NCBI GenBank assembly: GCA_964631955.1
Contig: CAZWBA010000004.1
Span: forward strand, 204,808-268,807
Length of the DNA: 64,000 nt
Direction of reading: 5' to 3'
Origin: CAMLJR01 sp964631955
GTDB taxonomy: Bacteria; Pseudomonadota; Gammaproteobacteria; Pseudomonadales; CAMLJR01
Shown: positions 8,457 to 16,809 of the stretch, in pieces
How the letters are laid out: each line of letters begins with the position of its first letter
Numbering within the stretch: the stretch's first letter is position 1
Translations under genes and position numbers: made by a program
The notes under the pieces: model-generated
What the model was told of the DNA's origin: nothing
What the model saw: the letters and a program-made list of their open reading frames with translations, nothing else
Databases searched by the model: none

Positions 8457-9653
8457 ATGGGCTCCACCAAAACAATGACGGCCATGAAGCCTTGCAACAT
8501 CCTCGTCCTCGACGCCAATCAGAGAAGCGCGCTTGCAGCCGTACGCTCGCTGGGGAAAATCCGCGGCCATATTGTGCATGTTGCCGACAGCAGTAACGAA
8601 GCCCTGGCCGGTGTCTCCCGCTACTGCCATCAATACCATCAATACCCATCGCCGGTTAATCAGCTCGACGAATTCATCAGCTGGCTAATCGCATTTATTT
8701 CGCACCACCAAATCCATTTCCTGTTGCCGATGACAGAAATTTCCAGCCGCACGGTCTTGACGATTCGCGAACGACTCGACGGATGCGCATTGCCATTTGC
8801 GAACCTGGATACCGTGCTTGCACTTTCGGACAAGTGGCGATTGATCCAACTGGCTGGCAGCATCGGCATCCGCTGTCCCGTCACGCGATATTTCGCAAAT
8901 GCTGCCGAACTTTCCGGTGCACTACCCGAACAGTTTCCGATTGTAGTCAAGCCCTGCCTTTCCCGCATACTGCATGAGGGGGAATGGATCAGTACCGGCG
9001 TTCATATCGCCGAAAATCTGGACGATCTTATCCGATTGACACAGAAGTTTGCCTATTTACAGTCTCATCCCTTTTTATTGCAGGAATATATTCCCGGCCA
9101 TGGCGCGGGTATATTTGCGCTTTACCGCTTCGGCGTTCCCATTACTTTTTTTGCTCATCGAAGAATTCGCGAAAGGCCGCCCTCGGGAGGCGTTAGCGTA
9201 CTTTCTGAAAGCATTGCTACACCACCGGAGCTGGTGCAAATCGCTCGCAAGCTGCTCGATCACACTCAATGGCACGGCGTCGCCATGGTGGAATTCAGAA
9301 TTAGCCCCGATGGCACACCCTACCTCATGGAAATCAACACCCGTTTCTGGGGCTCGCTGCAATTGGCAATCGATTCGGGCGTAGACTTCCCACGATTACT
9401 GCTGCAGGCAACACTGTCGGACATCGCGCCAGCAAATTCCCCGCCGTATAAAACCGGTCAGCGATTACGCTGGCTGCTCGGCGATGTCGATAATCTTTAT
9501 CTCACATTCCGTCGCTCATCCGGCTTCAAATCGAAATTGCTCGCCATCGCGCGCTTTCTGACTCCACACCCATTCATCACTCGCCATGAAATCAACCGCT
9601 GGGACGATTTAAGACCTGCTCTTTTCGAACTGAAGAATTATTTCAGGAGCTAG
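8457..9653 (+). CDS. ATP-grasp family ligase
   Basis: 398 residues with a carbamoyl-phosphate-synthase-like ATP-grasp core. An N-terminal preATP-grasp strand (NILVLDANQRSALAAVRSLG) precedes FPIVVKPCLSR, where the Lys contacts ATP. The metal-binding motif VEFRISPDGTPYLMEINTRFWG has the canonical Glu and Asn. Such enzymes join a carboxylate to an amine or other nucleophile via acyl phosphate. Together with the CapK-like and deacetylase neighbours, attachment of an amino acid or acid to an amino sugar is a reasonable inference. Start codons at 8457, 8475 and 8484 are all possible because none has a strong ribosome site. Confidence 0.75.
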   Translation: MGSTKTMTAMKPCNILVLDANQRSALAAVRSLGKIRGHIVHVADSSNEALAGVSRYCHQYHQYPSPVNQLDEFISWLIAFISHHQIHFLLPMTEISSRTVLTIRERLDGCALPFANLDTVLALSDKWRLIQLAGSIGIRCPVTRYFANAAELSGALPEQFPIVVKPCLSRILHEGEWISTGVHIAENLDDLIRLTQKFAYLQSHPFLLQEYIPGHGAGIFALYRFGVPITFFAHRRIRERPPSGGVSVLSESIATPPELVQIARKLLDHTQWHGVAMVEFRISPDGTPYLMEINTRFWGSLQLAIDSGVDFPRLLLQATLSDIAPANSPPYKTGQRLRWLLGDVDNLYLTFRRSSGFKSKLLAIARFLTPHPFITRHEINRWDDLRPALFELKNYFRS

Positions 9654-9691
9654 TATGATCGGCGACGTTATCAACTTGTGAAACACGCCTC

Positions 9692-10705
9692 ATGAAGCAG
9701 CACATCAAATCGGTCATCGAACACATCGCCAGCCGCTGCGGCCCGCATCGTTTTAGCGACGATACGCCGCGCCTGTGGATACTCATGTATCACCGTATCC
9801 TGCCGGAGAATGATCCGCGCTTCGCGCAGGAAGAGCCGGGAATGATCGTGACACCCGCATCCTTTCATCAGCATTTGAAAGAACTGAAACAATTATTCGA
9901 ATTGTTGCCGCTGTCGGAATGGATCGAGCGCCGCAATGGTGGAACATCACTACCCAAACGCGCCTGCGCCATCACCTTCGACGATGGCTGGCTCGACAAT
10001 TACGAATTCGCATTGCCCATCCTGCAACAGGAGCACGTACCCGCAACACTATTCGCAGTGTCCGATATGATCGGCACACACACGCAATTCTGGCCAAATC
10101 GTGTTGCGCGCCTGATTTCAAAGCGCCCTGACTGGCGACGACAAAATGCGCTGGACTGGATTCCGCGCGCCAGTGGCGATTTTGCAAATAACACCTACAG
10201 CCTCGACCAGTCAGTCAGCAGCGAGCAACTCGCCTCCATCATTGTGCAGCTGAAAAAAATATCGGATGCGGAACTGAAACAACGACTCGATGAATCAGAG
10301 CGGCAGCTTGGTCTGACTCCTGTCGATTCACCCGCGCTCGTCGATTGGGATCAACTGCGCGCCATGCAGAATAGCGGACTGGTCGAAATCGGCTCACATA
10401 CGTGCAACCATTTCCGTCTCACTGCGGACTTATCATCCGATGTTGCCGAGCAGGAAATTGTGCAGAGCAAACGCATGCTCGAACAACAACTTGATCGCCC
10501 CGTTAATTTATTCTGCTATCCCAACGGCGATAGCACATCGCATGCTGTTGATCTCGTCGCCCGTCATTACACCGCCGCCGTGACAACGCAGCGCGGTATT
10601 AACACCGCCAATACAGCGCCACATCAATTGTTGCGGGTCGGCATGCACGAGCATGTCAGCGATACTCCCGCCAAATTCCAAGCACGGCTTTCCAACTGGA
10701 TTTAA
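9692..10705 (+). CDS. Polysaccharide deacetylase, NodB domain
   Basis: 337 residues. The NodB metal/catalytic motif 1 is ITFDDGWLDNY near residue 95 and motif 2 is GSHTCNHF near residue 235 (His-x3-His). A late CYPNGD stretch is also typical. There is no clear signal peptide, so it may act on a lipid-linked sugar at the cytoplasmic face or on a nascent chain; relatives remove N-acetyl groups. It follows the ATP-grasp gene by 38 bases on the same strand, and a free amine made by deacetylation would be a natural substrate for that ligase. That link is inference. Confidence 0.85.
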   Translation: MKQHIKSVIEHIASRCGPHRFSDDTPRLWILMYHRILPENDPRFAQEEPGMIVTPASFHQHLKELKQLFELLPLSEWIERRNGGTSLPKRACAITFDDGWLDNYEFALPILQQEHVPATLFAVSDMIGTHTQFWPNRVARLISKRPDWRRQNALDWIPRASGDFANNTYSLDQSVSSEQLASIIVQLKKISDAELKQRLDESERQLGLTPVDSPALVDWDQLRAMQNSGLVEIGSHTCNHFRLTADLSSDVAEQEIVQSKRMLEQQLDRPVNLFCYPNGDSTSHAVDLVARHYTAAVTTQRGINTANTAPHQLLRVGMHEHVSDTPAKFQARLSNWI

Positions 10706-10712
10706 TTGCGCA

Positions 10713-12173
10713 TCATTCAGCGCTATCCGCTCGTGCTTTTTTCACAGAAAACATTTGCACAAATATCGGCTCATCGATGGCTTTTTGCGCCTGCTTTAAA
10801 ACGAAATCGCAATCACTACCGGGGCAGCGTTGTGACAGCACAATCAAGGCAGCGGACGGATCACCCAGCAGGGCCGCTTTCGCCTGATACAATTTCGCGC
10901 GCAGCGGGCTTGTCGTGATCGCACCATCAATCCAGTAATACCACCAGGCGATTCGCGGATGAGCGTCATTAATCACCGCGTAATTCAAGCGTTGCGAACC
11001 AACCTGAAAACTTCCGACCGCCTTCAATTGCAAGTCCGGAGCGATCACATTTTTGTAATAAATCAGCTTTTTGTTTTCACTCTGGCGATTGTATGTCAAC
11101 GCGAGTAATTCATAACGTCCTGCCCTGCCCGTCAATTCCCACGCCTGACGCCTGTCGTAACCGCTGTACTGCGGCATGAATTCAGGAGTGATGGCACGGG
11201 CACTGCCGGCAATCTCCAGCTGCTGAATACTGCCCACACGACTTCCCAATGCCATTACTCCAACCTCACAGAGAGCGACGACGATGACAAGCATCGCAAT
11301 CTGCTTGAACTGGGGCCTCACGATTGTCGCAGCACCGAAGGAAGGAACAGAAGGCAGCTTCGCTGAACGCTGTTCGAGCAAATGCGCGATCCAGAAAAAT
11401 GGCACCAGCGAAGCCGCGTAAATCCACCAGCCAAAACTGGCGTGGCTATAAATCAGCGAATTTTGCATGTGCGAGTAGTGTGCTATGAGAATCAGCGCCA
11501 CCACGCGTATCCAGTTGTCGAGCAGACCGATAATGCCGGCGACGATAAATAACGCGAAACGGCGCGGCGGATCGTAACGCCCTATCTCCGATTGCAACGT
11601 CGCAATCAGTAATATCGCCAGCAACAGATTGAGGCCGCTACAACTGTCGGCCACCGTCAGTATGCCGTCAGGCAGATGAATATGGTTACGCTGAAACCAC
11701 GCCGGTATGTGCAGCAACCCAAGCACTACATGGGAAATCGCAATCGTGATCCGCTGCAATACATCGATCAGGATATCCCAGACCGGCAGACCGAAATATT
11801 GCAAGGCGATCGGCAGGAACAGAATACGTGCTGGCGCCCAGCCACCGAGCGCCAGCACGCCGCACCATAAAGACACGGGGAACATGAATTGCTGCACGAT
11901 TTGCAACTGAATCAATCGCGCCGCGTAAATAACCACCATGCTCGCTGCGAACAATGCGACACCGAGCCAGGATGGCTTTACGATAACAGCCGCCAGGCGC
12001 GTCCGTCGCAGATAGATCAGCCAGACTGCCGCGAACAGCAGTGGATATCCCAGCACATAGGAATCGCCGACATCGATCCATTTGACATGCAGACTGCGCA
12101 GTATCGGCAGGACAGCGAATAACCAGGCAATGAAAACGAGGCTACAGCCAAGGAAATAGGTCAATCTCTTCAT
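10713..12173 (-). CDS. xrtA: Exosortase A with C-terminal EpsI domain
   Basis: 486 residues from the ATG at 12173; the longer frame would use TTG. About eight membrane segments fill the N-terminal half. The cysteine-protease-like triad of exosortases is present: Cys178 in VADSCSGLN, Arg223 in DNWIRV and His244 in YSHASFGWW. After the last membrane segment comes an EpsI-type periplasmic domain (for example SQRLNYAVINDAHPRIAWWYYWIDG region), a fusion typical of XrtA. The enzyme cleaves proteins at a C-terminal Pro-Glu-Pro signal and probably transfers them to a glycolipid. Candidate substrates lie 36 kb away at 48512 and 48731. It is transcribed convergent with the NodB gene and divergent from the XrtA-type deacetylase gene. 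Confidence 0.88.
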   Translation of the reverse strand: MKRLTYFLGCSLVFIAWLFAVLPILRSLHVKWIDVGDSYVLGYPLLFAAVWLIYLRRTRLAAVIVKPSWLGVALFAASMVVIYAARLIQLQIVQQFMFPVSLWCGVLALGGWAPARILFLPIALQYFGLPVWDILIDVLQRITIAISHVVLGLLHIPAWFQRNHIHLPDGILTVADSCSGLNLLLAILLIATLQSEIGRYDPPRRFALFIVAGIIGLLDNWIRVVALILIAHYSHMQNSLIYSHASFGWWIYAASLVPFFWIAHLLEQRSAKLPSVPSFGAATIVRPQFKQIAMLVIVVALCEVGVMALGSRVGSIQQLEIAGSARAITPEFMPQYSGYDRRQAWELTGRAGRYELLALTYNRQSENKKLIYYKNVIAPDLQLKAVGSFQVGSQRLNYAVINDAHPRIAWWYYWIDGAITTSPLRAKLYQAKAALLGDPSAALIVLSQRCPGSDCDFVLKQAQKAIDEPIFVQMFSVKKARADSAE

Positions 12174-12235
12174 GAGTCTTATAAACAACTGCTAGTATTG
12201 CTGGCATTCGAATTCTGAGTGTAGATCATTCCCCG

Positions 12236-13189
12236 ATGTCGCCACCTGCAGATACATCCGCAAATCGCTTCAAAACGGAGAGTCACGCCGCGCAGGCCGA
12301 TCATATCATCCGGGTGAAGCATGCAATGACGGTGGACGTTGAGGATTATTTTCATGTTTCGGCATTTGCGAAAGTCATCGCACCCTCACAATGGGATAAA
12401 TGGCCGACGACAGTGGAACGCAACACCCGTCGCCTGCTTGATCTGTTCGACGAGCACGCCATTAAAGCGACTTTCTTTGTCCTCGGCTGGGTGGCCGAGC
12501 GCCATCCCGAACTGATTCGGGAAATCGCCGCCCGCGGACACGAAATTGCCTCACACGGTTTCACGCATCAGCTCGTTTACAAACAGACACCCGAACAGTT
12601 TCGCAGCGAAACGCGCGATTCGAAAAATCTGCTCGAAGATATCACTCAACAGCCAATTCTCGGCTATCGCGCCGCCAGTTATTCAATTACGCAAAATTCG
12701 CTCTGGGCGCTCGATATTTTGGCTGAACTGGGCTTCAGCTGGGATTCGAGCATTTTTCCGGTCTACCACGATCGGTATGGCATTCCCAATTCACCTACCA
12801 AGCCCTATCGCGTGCAGACACCCAGTGGCAGCGTGCTCACCGAATTTCCGCTGACCACGGCAAAATTACTCGGCTATCAAATGCCCGCCGCCGGCGGTGG
12901 TTATTTTCGGCTTTACCCTTACGCGTTATCGCGGGCATTGTTCAAACGAGCTACGCGCAACAATACTTCTCCCGCAATTTTTTATCTGCATCCCTGGGAA
13001 ATAGATGCGGACCAGCCGCGAGTGGAAGGTGCAAGCCTGCTATCGCGTTTTCGCCATTACAACAATTTGGAAAAATGTCTGCCGCGCCTGCAAGCCATGC
13101 TGCGGGAATTTCCATTTGGCACCGTTAGCGAAAGCTTGCAAGCCGCCGCTGTCGCCGAAACCACCCCCATACCCATTGCAACCACATAA
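12236..13189 (+). CDS. XrtA-associated polysaccharide deacetylase (DUF3473 type)
   Basis: 317 residues. MTVDVEDYFHVSAF gives the Asp-rich motif 1 of this subgroup and HEIASHGFTHQL gives the His-x3-His metal site. The C-terminal part (FYLHPWEID, RFRHYNNLEKCLPRL) matches the extension characteristic of the exosortase-linked deacetylases. It has no signal peptide. It would deacetylate an N-acetylated sugar of the EPS. The first ATG was kept, but the first 30 residues are poorly conserved-looking and a later start at the MTVDVED methionine is possible. The FemAB gene starts 8 bases after its stop. Confidence 0.87.
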   Translation: MSPPADTSANRFKTESHAAQADHIIRVKHAMTVDVEDYFHVSAFAKVIAPSQWDKWPTTVERNTRRLLDLFDEHAIKATFFVLGWVAERHPELIREIAARGHEIASHGFTHQLVYKQTPEQFRSETRDSKNLLEDITQQPILGYRAASYSITQNSLWALDILAELGFSWDSSIFPVYHDRYGIPNSPTKPYRVQTPSGSVLTEFPLTTAKLLGYQMPAAGGGYFRLYPYALSRALFKRATRNNTSPAIFYLHPWEIDADQPRVEGASLLSRFRHYNNLEKCLPRLQAMLREFPFGTVSESLQAAAVAETTPIPIATT

Positions 13190-13197
13190 CTCATTCC

Positions 13198-14610
13198 ATG
13201 CAACTCAAAGATATTCTCAAGGACGCCAGTGCAGCCTGTCATGCACGCTGGTCGCAACCCGAACTTGCGGAATGTAAATACGGACAGGCGCGGATACTCA
13301 TCGCTCAGCTCGATGCATTGAAGCCTGCACTCAAACAGCTCAAAAACGAAAAACAGACATGCGCGCGACAATTCGGCGCCGCCAAGTCAGAAAACCTCGG
13401 TACTGAACCGCTGCGCCAGAAAATGCAGGAAATTTCTGCGCAGCTCGACCACATCGAAACGCAGCGCAAGCAAATTGAAGCTGAATTATTGAATTTTTTT
13501 AGTACCGATAAAAGTAGCGAAAACGACGGCGCAACGCTTCCCCAACAGTTCATTGCATTCGAACGCGAAGTAAAAACACCCGTCAGCGTCCGCGACGTTT
13601 CCGATGACGAACGTGCCGCATGGGATACGTATGTCGATGCCCATCCCAACGCATCGTTTTATCATCATTATTGCTGGCGCGATATCGTCGTCCGCAGCTT
13701 CAATCACGAGACGATTTACCTCGCGGCATATAACGCTAACAACGCCATCTGCGGGGTTCTCCCGCTAGTGCGTTTACACAGCAAATTATTCGGAGATTTT
13801 GCAGTATCGGTGCCCTTCTTCAATTACGGCGGACCGCTCGCCGATAACGCGACGACCGCTCACATATTGCTCGATGCGGCCGCGCGACGCGCGCGCAGCA
13901 TCGGGCTGAGTCATCTTGAAATTCGCAGCACAAGCACTTTGAACGATTGGCCATGTCGTACCGATAAAGTATCGATGATTCGACACCTACCAGCGGATGG
14001 CGCAACGCTCGACCAGGAGCTCGGTGCAAAAGTGCGCGCGCAAATTAAACGCGGCCAGCAGGAAAATCCGCAGATCGCGATCGGTGGTGTTGAGCTGCTC
14101 GACGATTTTTATCGCGTGTTCGCCATCAATATGCGCGATCTCGGCACACCGGTTTATGGCAAGGATTTTTTTCGCAATATACTCACGACACTCGGCGGTA
14201 ACGCACATCTTGTGATCGTAAAATTGCACGAAAAACCTGTGGCTGCAGCTTTTTTATTAGGTCATCGCGATTTAATGGAAATCCCGTGGGCATCGACGCT
14301 GCGCTCGGTCAACGCACTCAACATGAATATGGTGTTATACCGTGCCGTACTCGGATTTTGTATCGAGAAGGGTTTTCGCTTCTTTGATTTTGGACGCTCG
14401 ACCCGCGGTGCCGGAACCTATCAATTCAAAAAACAGTGGGGCGCGGAACCGCTGCAACACTACTGGCATTATTGGCTCGCCGATGGCGGGGCGTTACCGG
14501 AATTAAAACCCGACTCTCCCAAATTTCGTTTTCTGATTGCGTGCTGGCAACGCATGCCAGTGGCGCTGAGCCGACTTATTGGCCCGCATATCGTGAAATA
14601 TCTGCCTTAG
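13198..14610 (+). CDS. FemAB-like aminoacyl/acyl transferase, XrtA-associated, with coiled-coil N-terminal extension
   Basis: 470 residues, about 120 more than the usual exosortase-linked FemAB. Residues 1-105 are predicted from composition to be a two-helix coiled coil (heptads around LIAQLDALKPALKQLKNEK and EISAQLDHIETQRKQIEAELL) with a short turn, much like the tRNA-binding arm of seryl-tRNA synthetase. The rest is a GNAT-fold FemAB: VFFNYGGPL-like text at PFFNYGGPLAD, AQIKRGQQENP, and the C-terminal FRFFDFGRSTRGAGTYQFKKQWG. FemAB enzymes transfer amino acids from aminoacyl-tRNA; in XrtA loci the donor is unknown. It is cotranscribed with the deacetylase gene, and convergent with the outer-membrane barrel gene. 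Confidence 0.85.
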   Translation: MQLKDILKDASAACHARWSQPELAECKYGQARILIAQLDALKPALKQLKNEKQTCARQFGAAKSENLGTEPLRQKMQEISAQLDHIETQRKQIEAELLNFFSTDKSSENDGATLPQQFIAFEREVKTPVSVRDVSDDERAAWDTYVDAHPNASFYHHYCWRDIVVRSFNHETIYLAAYNANNAICGVLPLVRLHSKLFGDFAVSVPFFNYGGPLADNATTAHILLDAAARRARSIGLSHLEIRSTSTLNDWPCRTDKVSMIRHLPADGATLDQELGAKVRAQIKRGQQENPQIAIGGVELLDDFYRVFAINMRDLGTPVYGKDFFRNILTTLGGNAHLVIVKLHEKPVAAAFLLGHRDLMEIPWASTLRSVNALNMNMVLYRAVLGFCIEKGFRFFDFGRSTRGAGTYQFKKQWGAEPLQHYWHYWLADGGALPELKPDSPKFRFLIACWQRMPVALSRLIGPHIVKYLP

Positions 14611-14674
14611 CACAGCGACAACTTCGACATATCTCACAGGCCACCTGGCAAAGAAGATATCTTTATCACCAGCC

Positions 14675-15994
14675 TCAAAAAATGCTGTAACTAAATCCGA
14701 TCGATACCACGTTATCGGTGTAACTTGAGGCCGATGGGTCGGCGCTGCGTTTATCCTGCCCAATCGAAGCCCGAATTTCGAGAGGCCTTGTCGGATGATA
14801 AATCGCACTTAAAAATGTGCGTATCGTGTCGTATTCCAGTTCAGACTCTTCAATGAATTCTGTGCGCTCGAACAAGCTGTCCAACCGTACAGACCAGCGA
14901 GAGTTGACAATGTACTGAAAGCTGCCGCCTGCGTGCGCAATATTTTGATCGCGCGGCGTATTCTTATAATCCTGCTTGCGATAGCCGATACTCAGTGAAA
15001 ACTGACTTGATGCACTGAACCGCCCCTGCCAATATGCATCCATTTTATTCTCTTCGATGATATCGAACTCATCGAAATTGCTATCGTTCGACGTGAAGTT
15101 GTCTAACTGCAACTCCATACCCGACAGGCCCACCGATGTATCCGTCAATTGACGCACATACGAGCCGCCCCAGCTTTGCCCATCGTCGCCGTTATAATCG
15201 ACTGCGATCGTCGCGGTGGAACCGTTGACGTCCTCCCCTTCATCACGCTCGATTCGTTTTGCACCCAAACCTATCTGATAGGACAGGCGCGAGAGTGTCG
15301 TCTGGAATGAAAGCATGAGACTGGGAGACGTATAGTCATTGCCCTCCTCGTCGAATTTGGCATCGTCATAACCTGCCGATAATGCCAGCTTCGATACGCT
15401 GCTGATACGGTGATCCCAAATTAGTGCTACCGCGGCTCGCTGCGAATCAGAACCATCGCTCTCCTCGAAGCGAACATCGGAAAAACGTGGCGCAAGAATC
15501 AAGGAATCGACAGGCGAGAAATGCAGATAGCCATTGAACCCTCCCGTTATTATCGAGCGTTCTTCGCGATTACTTTCCACCTCGGCACCGCGTCGATCCG
15601 TCATATGCTGTGCAATCTGATGATAGGCAACGGCTTCAAGTCGGCGCGGTGCTATTTGCCACTTCAGACTGGTGCTACCGTTAATCGAGTTTTCGTCGTC
15701 CTGCGTATCGTGTACATAATCTGAATACATCAGCTGATAACCAATATCGGCATCGAGCGCGCCATCATCTTTCGTGTAACCAAGCTCGGCGCTGACGGTA
15801 CGCTTGTTGTCCGACTCTTCATCATGCGCAACCAATGCAGCATTATCGTGTGACTCGAATCCGGCTCCGGCCGAGAAATTAAAATCGCTCGCCGCAGACG
15901 CTGGATAACAAACAGTGCCCGCAAGCACACCGGCCAGTGCCGTGGATAGACTCACGCGGATATTGTTTTTAACGGGGTGCTTATTATTTTTCAT
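14675..15994 (-). CDS. Outer-membrane beta-barrel protein, XrtA locus type
   Basis: 439 residues from the ATG at 15994; the frame opens further upstream only with a TTG. The signal peptide ends near CYPASAA. The mature part alternates short beta strands with acidic turns and ends GFSYSIF, the C-terminal Phe expected for BamA-assembled barrels. Members of this group sit at the end of exosortase EPS operons and may help export polymer across the outer membrane, but no mechanism is established. It is the last gene of the leftward operon that begins at 25346. Confidence 0.8.
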   Translation of the reverse strand: MKNNKHPVKNNIRVSLSTALAGVLAGTVCYPASAASDFNFSAGAGFESHDNAALVAHDEESDNKRTVSAELGYTKDDGALDADIGYQLMYSDYVHDTQDDENSINGSTSLKWQIAPRRLEAVAYHQIAQHMTDRRGAEVESNREERSIITGGFNGYLHFSPVDSLILAPRFSDVRFEESDGSDSQRAAVALIWDHRISSVSKLALSAGYDDAKFDEEGNDYTSPSLMLSFQTTLSRLSYQIGLGAKRIERDEGEDVNGSTATIAVDYNGDDGQSWGGSYVRQLTDTSVGLSGMELQLDNFTSNDSNFDEFDIIEENKMDAYWQGRFSASSQFSLSIGYRKQDYKNTPRDQNIAHAGGSFQYIVNSRWSVRLDSLFERTEFIEESELEYDTIRTFLSAIYHPTRPLEIRASIGQDKRSADPSASSYTDNVVSIGFSYSIF

Positions 15995-16017
15995 CACAGG
16001 TCGCTCTCGAAACGAGG

Positions 16018-16809
16018 TCAATCGTTAAAAATCACACCGGCAAGCTTTTCCTCGCCGATTGCCTCGATACTGGCAGCGATCTGCCCGTCGAGTGCACGTC
16101 CTCTGGGCACAACCAGCAGCACATAATCGCAGAGCTCTGCCAGTATGCGCGCATCTGCGCAGGTTCCAAGCGAAGGGGCATCGATAATGACGTGGCGGTC
16201 GCGATAACGTTCGCGTAATTCCGTCACCAGACGACGCATGCGTGACGATGTAAAAAACTCGGTCCCCAATTGCCGCTGGCTGCCAGCCGGAATCAGGCGC
16301 ATGCGTCTAACGCCGGTCGAATAAATCACGTCCTTTAACTCGAGCGTGACATTCTCAAGATAATCGACCAGGCCAAAATCGATATCGATCGGCAATATGC
16401 GATGCAATGAAGGATGATAAATATTACCGTCGACGAGAATCGATGTTTTGCTTTCGTCCAGCGCGATCGCCGCACCCAGATTCATGCTGACAAAACTGGC
16501 ACCACCACCCGGCGCGATGGATGTGACGAGCAAAACGAAATTGTCTTTACCCTGCGACAGTTTGTATAAATTCGTGCGCAATTCGCGAAAGGCATTCAAC
16601 ACCGAGGCCTGCGCCATCCCCGGATGAATGATTTTGAGATCTTCGAGTTCGGCGTAACTAAGCCACCCGATTTCCGCCATGCGTCGAATTTCTTCGCGCG
16701 AAGCTTCGTCCTCGATCGGCGGCTTGTTATTGAGATTTAAAATATTGCGACCCGTGCGATCGACAACGGGACGTAACGCGAAGGAATTATCCTTATCATC
16801 GCTGGTCAT
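16018..16809 (-). CDS. CpsD/BY-kinase-like ATPase with degenerate P-loop
   Basis: 263 residues with the fold and spacing of the cytoplasmic kinase domain that partners with Wzz. A Walker A' strand (TSILVDGNIYHPSLH) and Walker B (HVIIDAPSLG) are present. The Walker A loop reads SIAPGGGASFVSMNLG, so the invariant Lys of GxGK(S/T) is replaced by Ala. The C-terminal Tyr cluster that is autophosphorylated in BY kinases is also missing; the protein ends EKLAGVIFND. It is therefore likely a non-catalytic or altered regulatory partner for the chain-length protein, whose stop lies immediately upstream with zero spacing. An active kinase elsewhere in the genome is possible. Confidence 0.8.
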   Translation of the reverse strand: MTSDDKDNSFALRPVVDRTGRNILNLNNKPPIEDEASREEIRRMAEIGWLSYAELEDLKIIHPGMAQASVLNAFRELRTNLYKLSQGKDNFVLLVTSIAPGGGASFVSMNLGAAIALDESKTSILVDGNIYHPSLHRILPIDIDFGLVDYLENVTLELKDVIYSTGVRRMRLIPAGSQRQLGTEFFTSSRMRRLVTELRERYRDRHVIIDAPSLGTCADARILAELCDYVLLVVPRGRALDGQIAASIEAIGEEKLAGVIFND

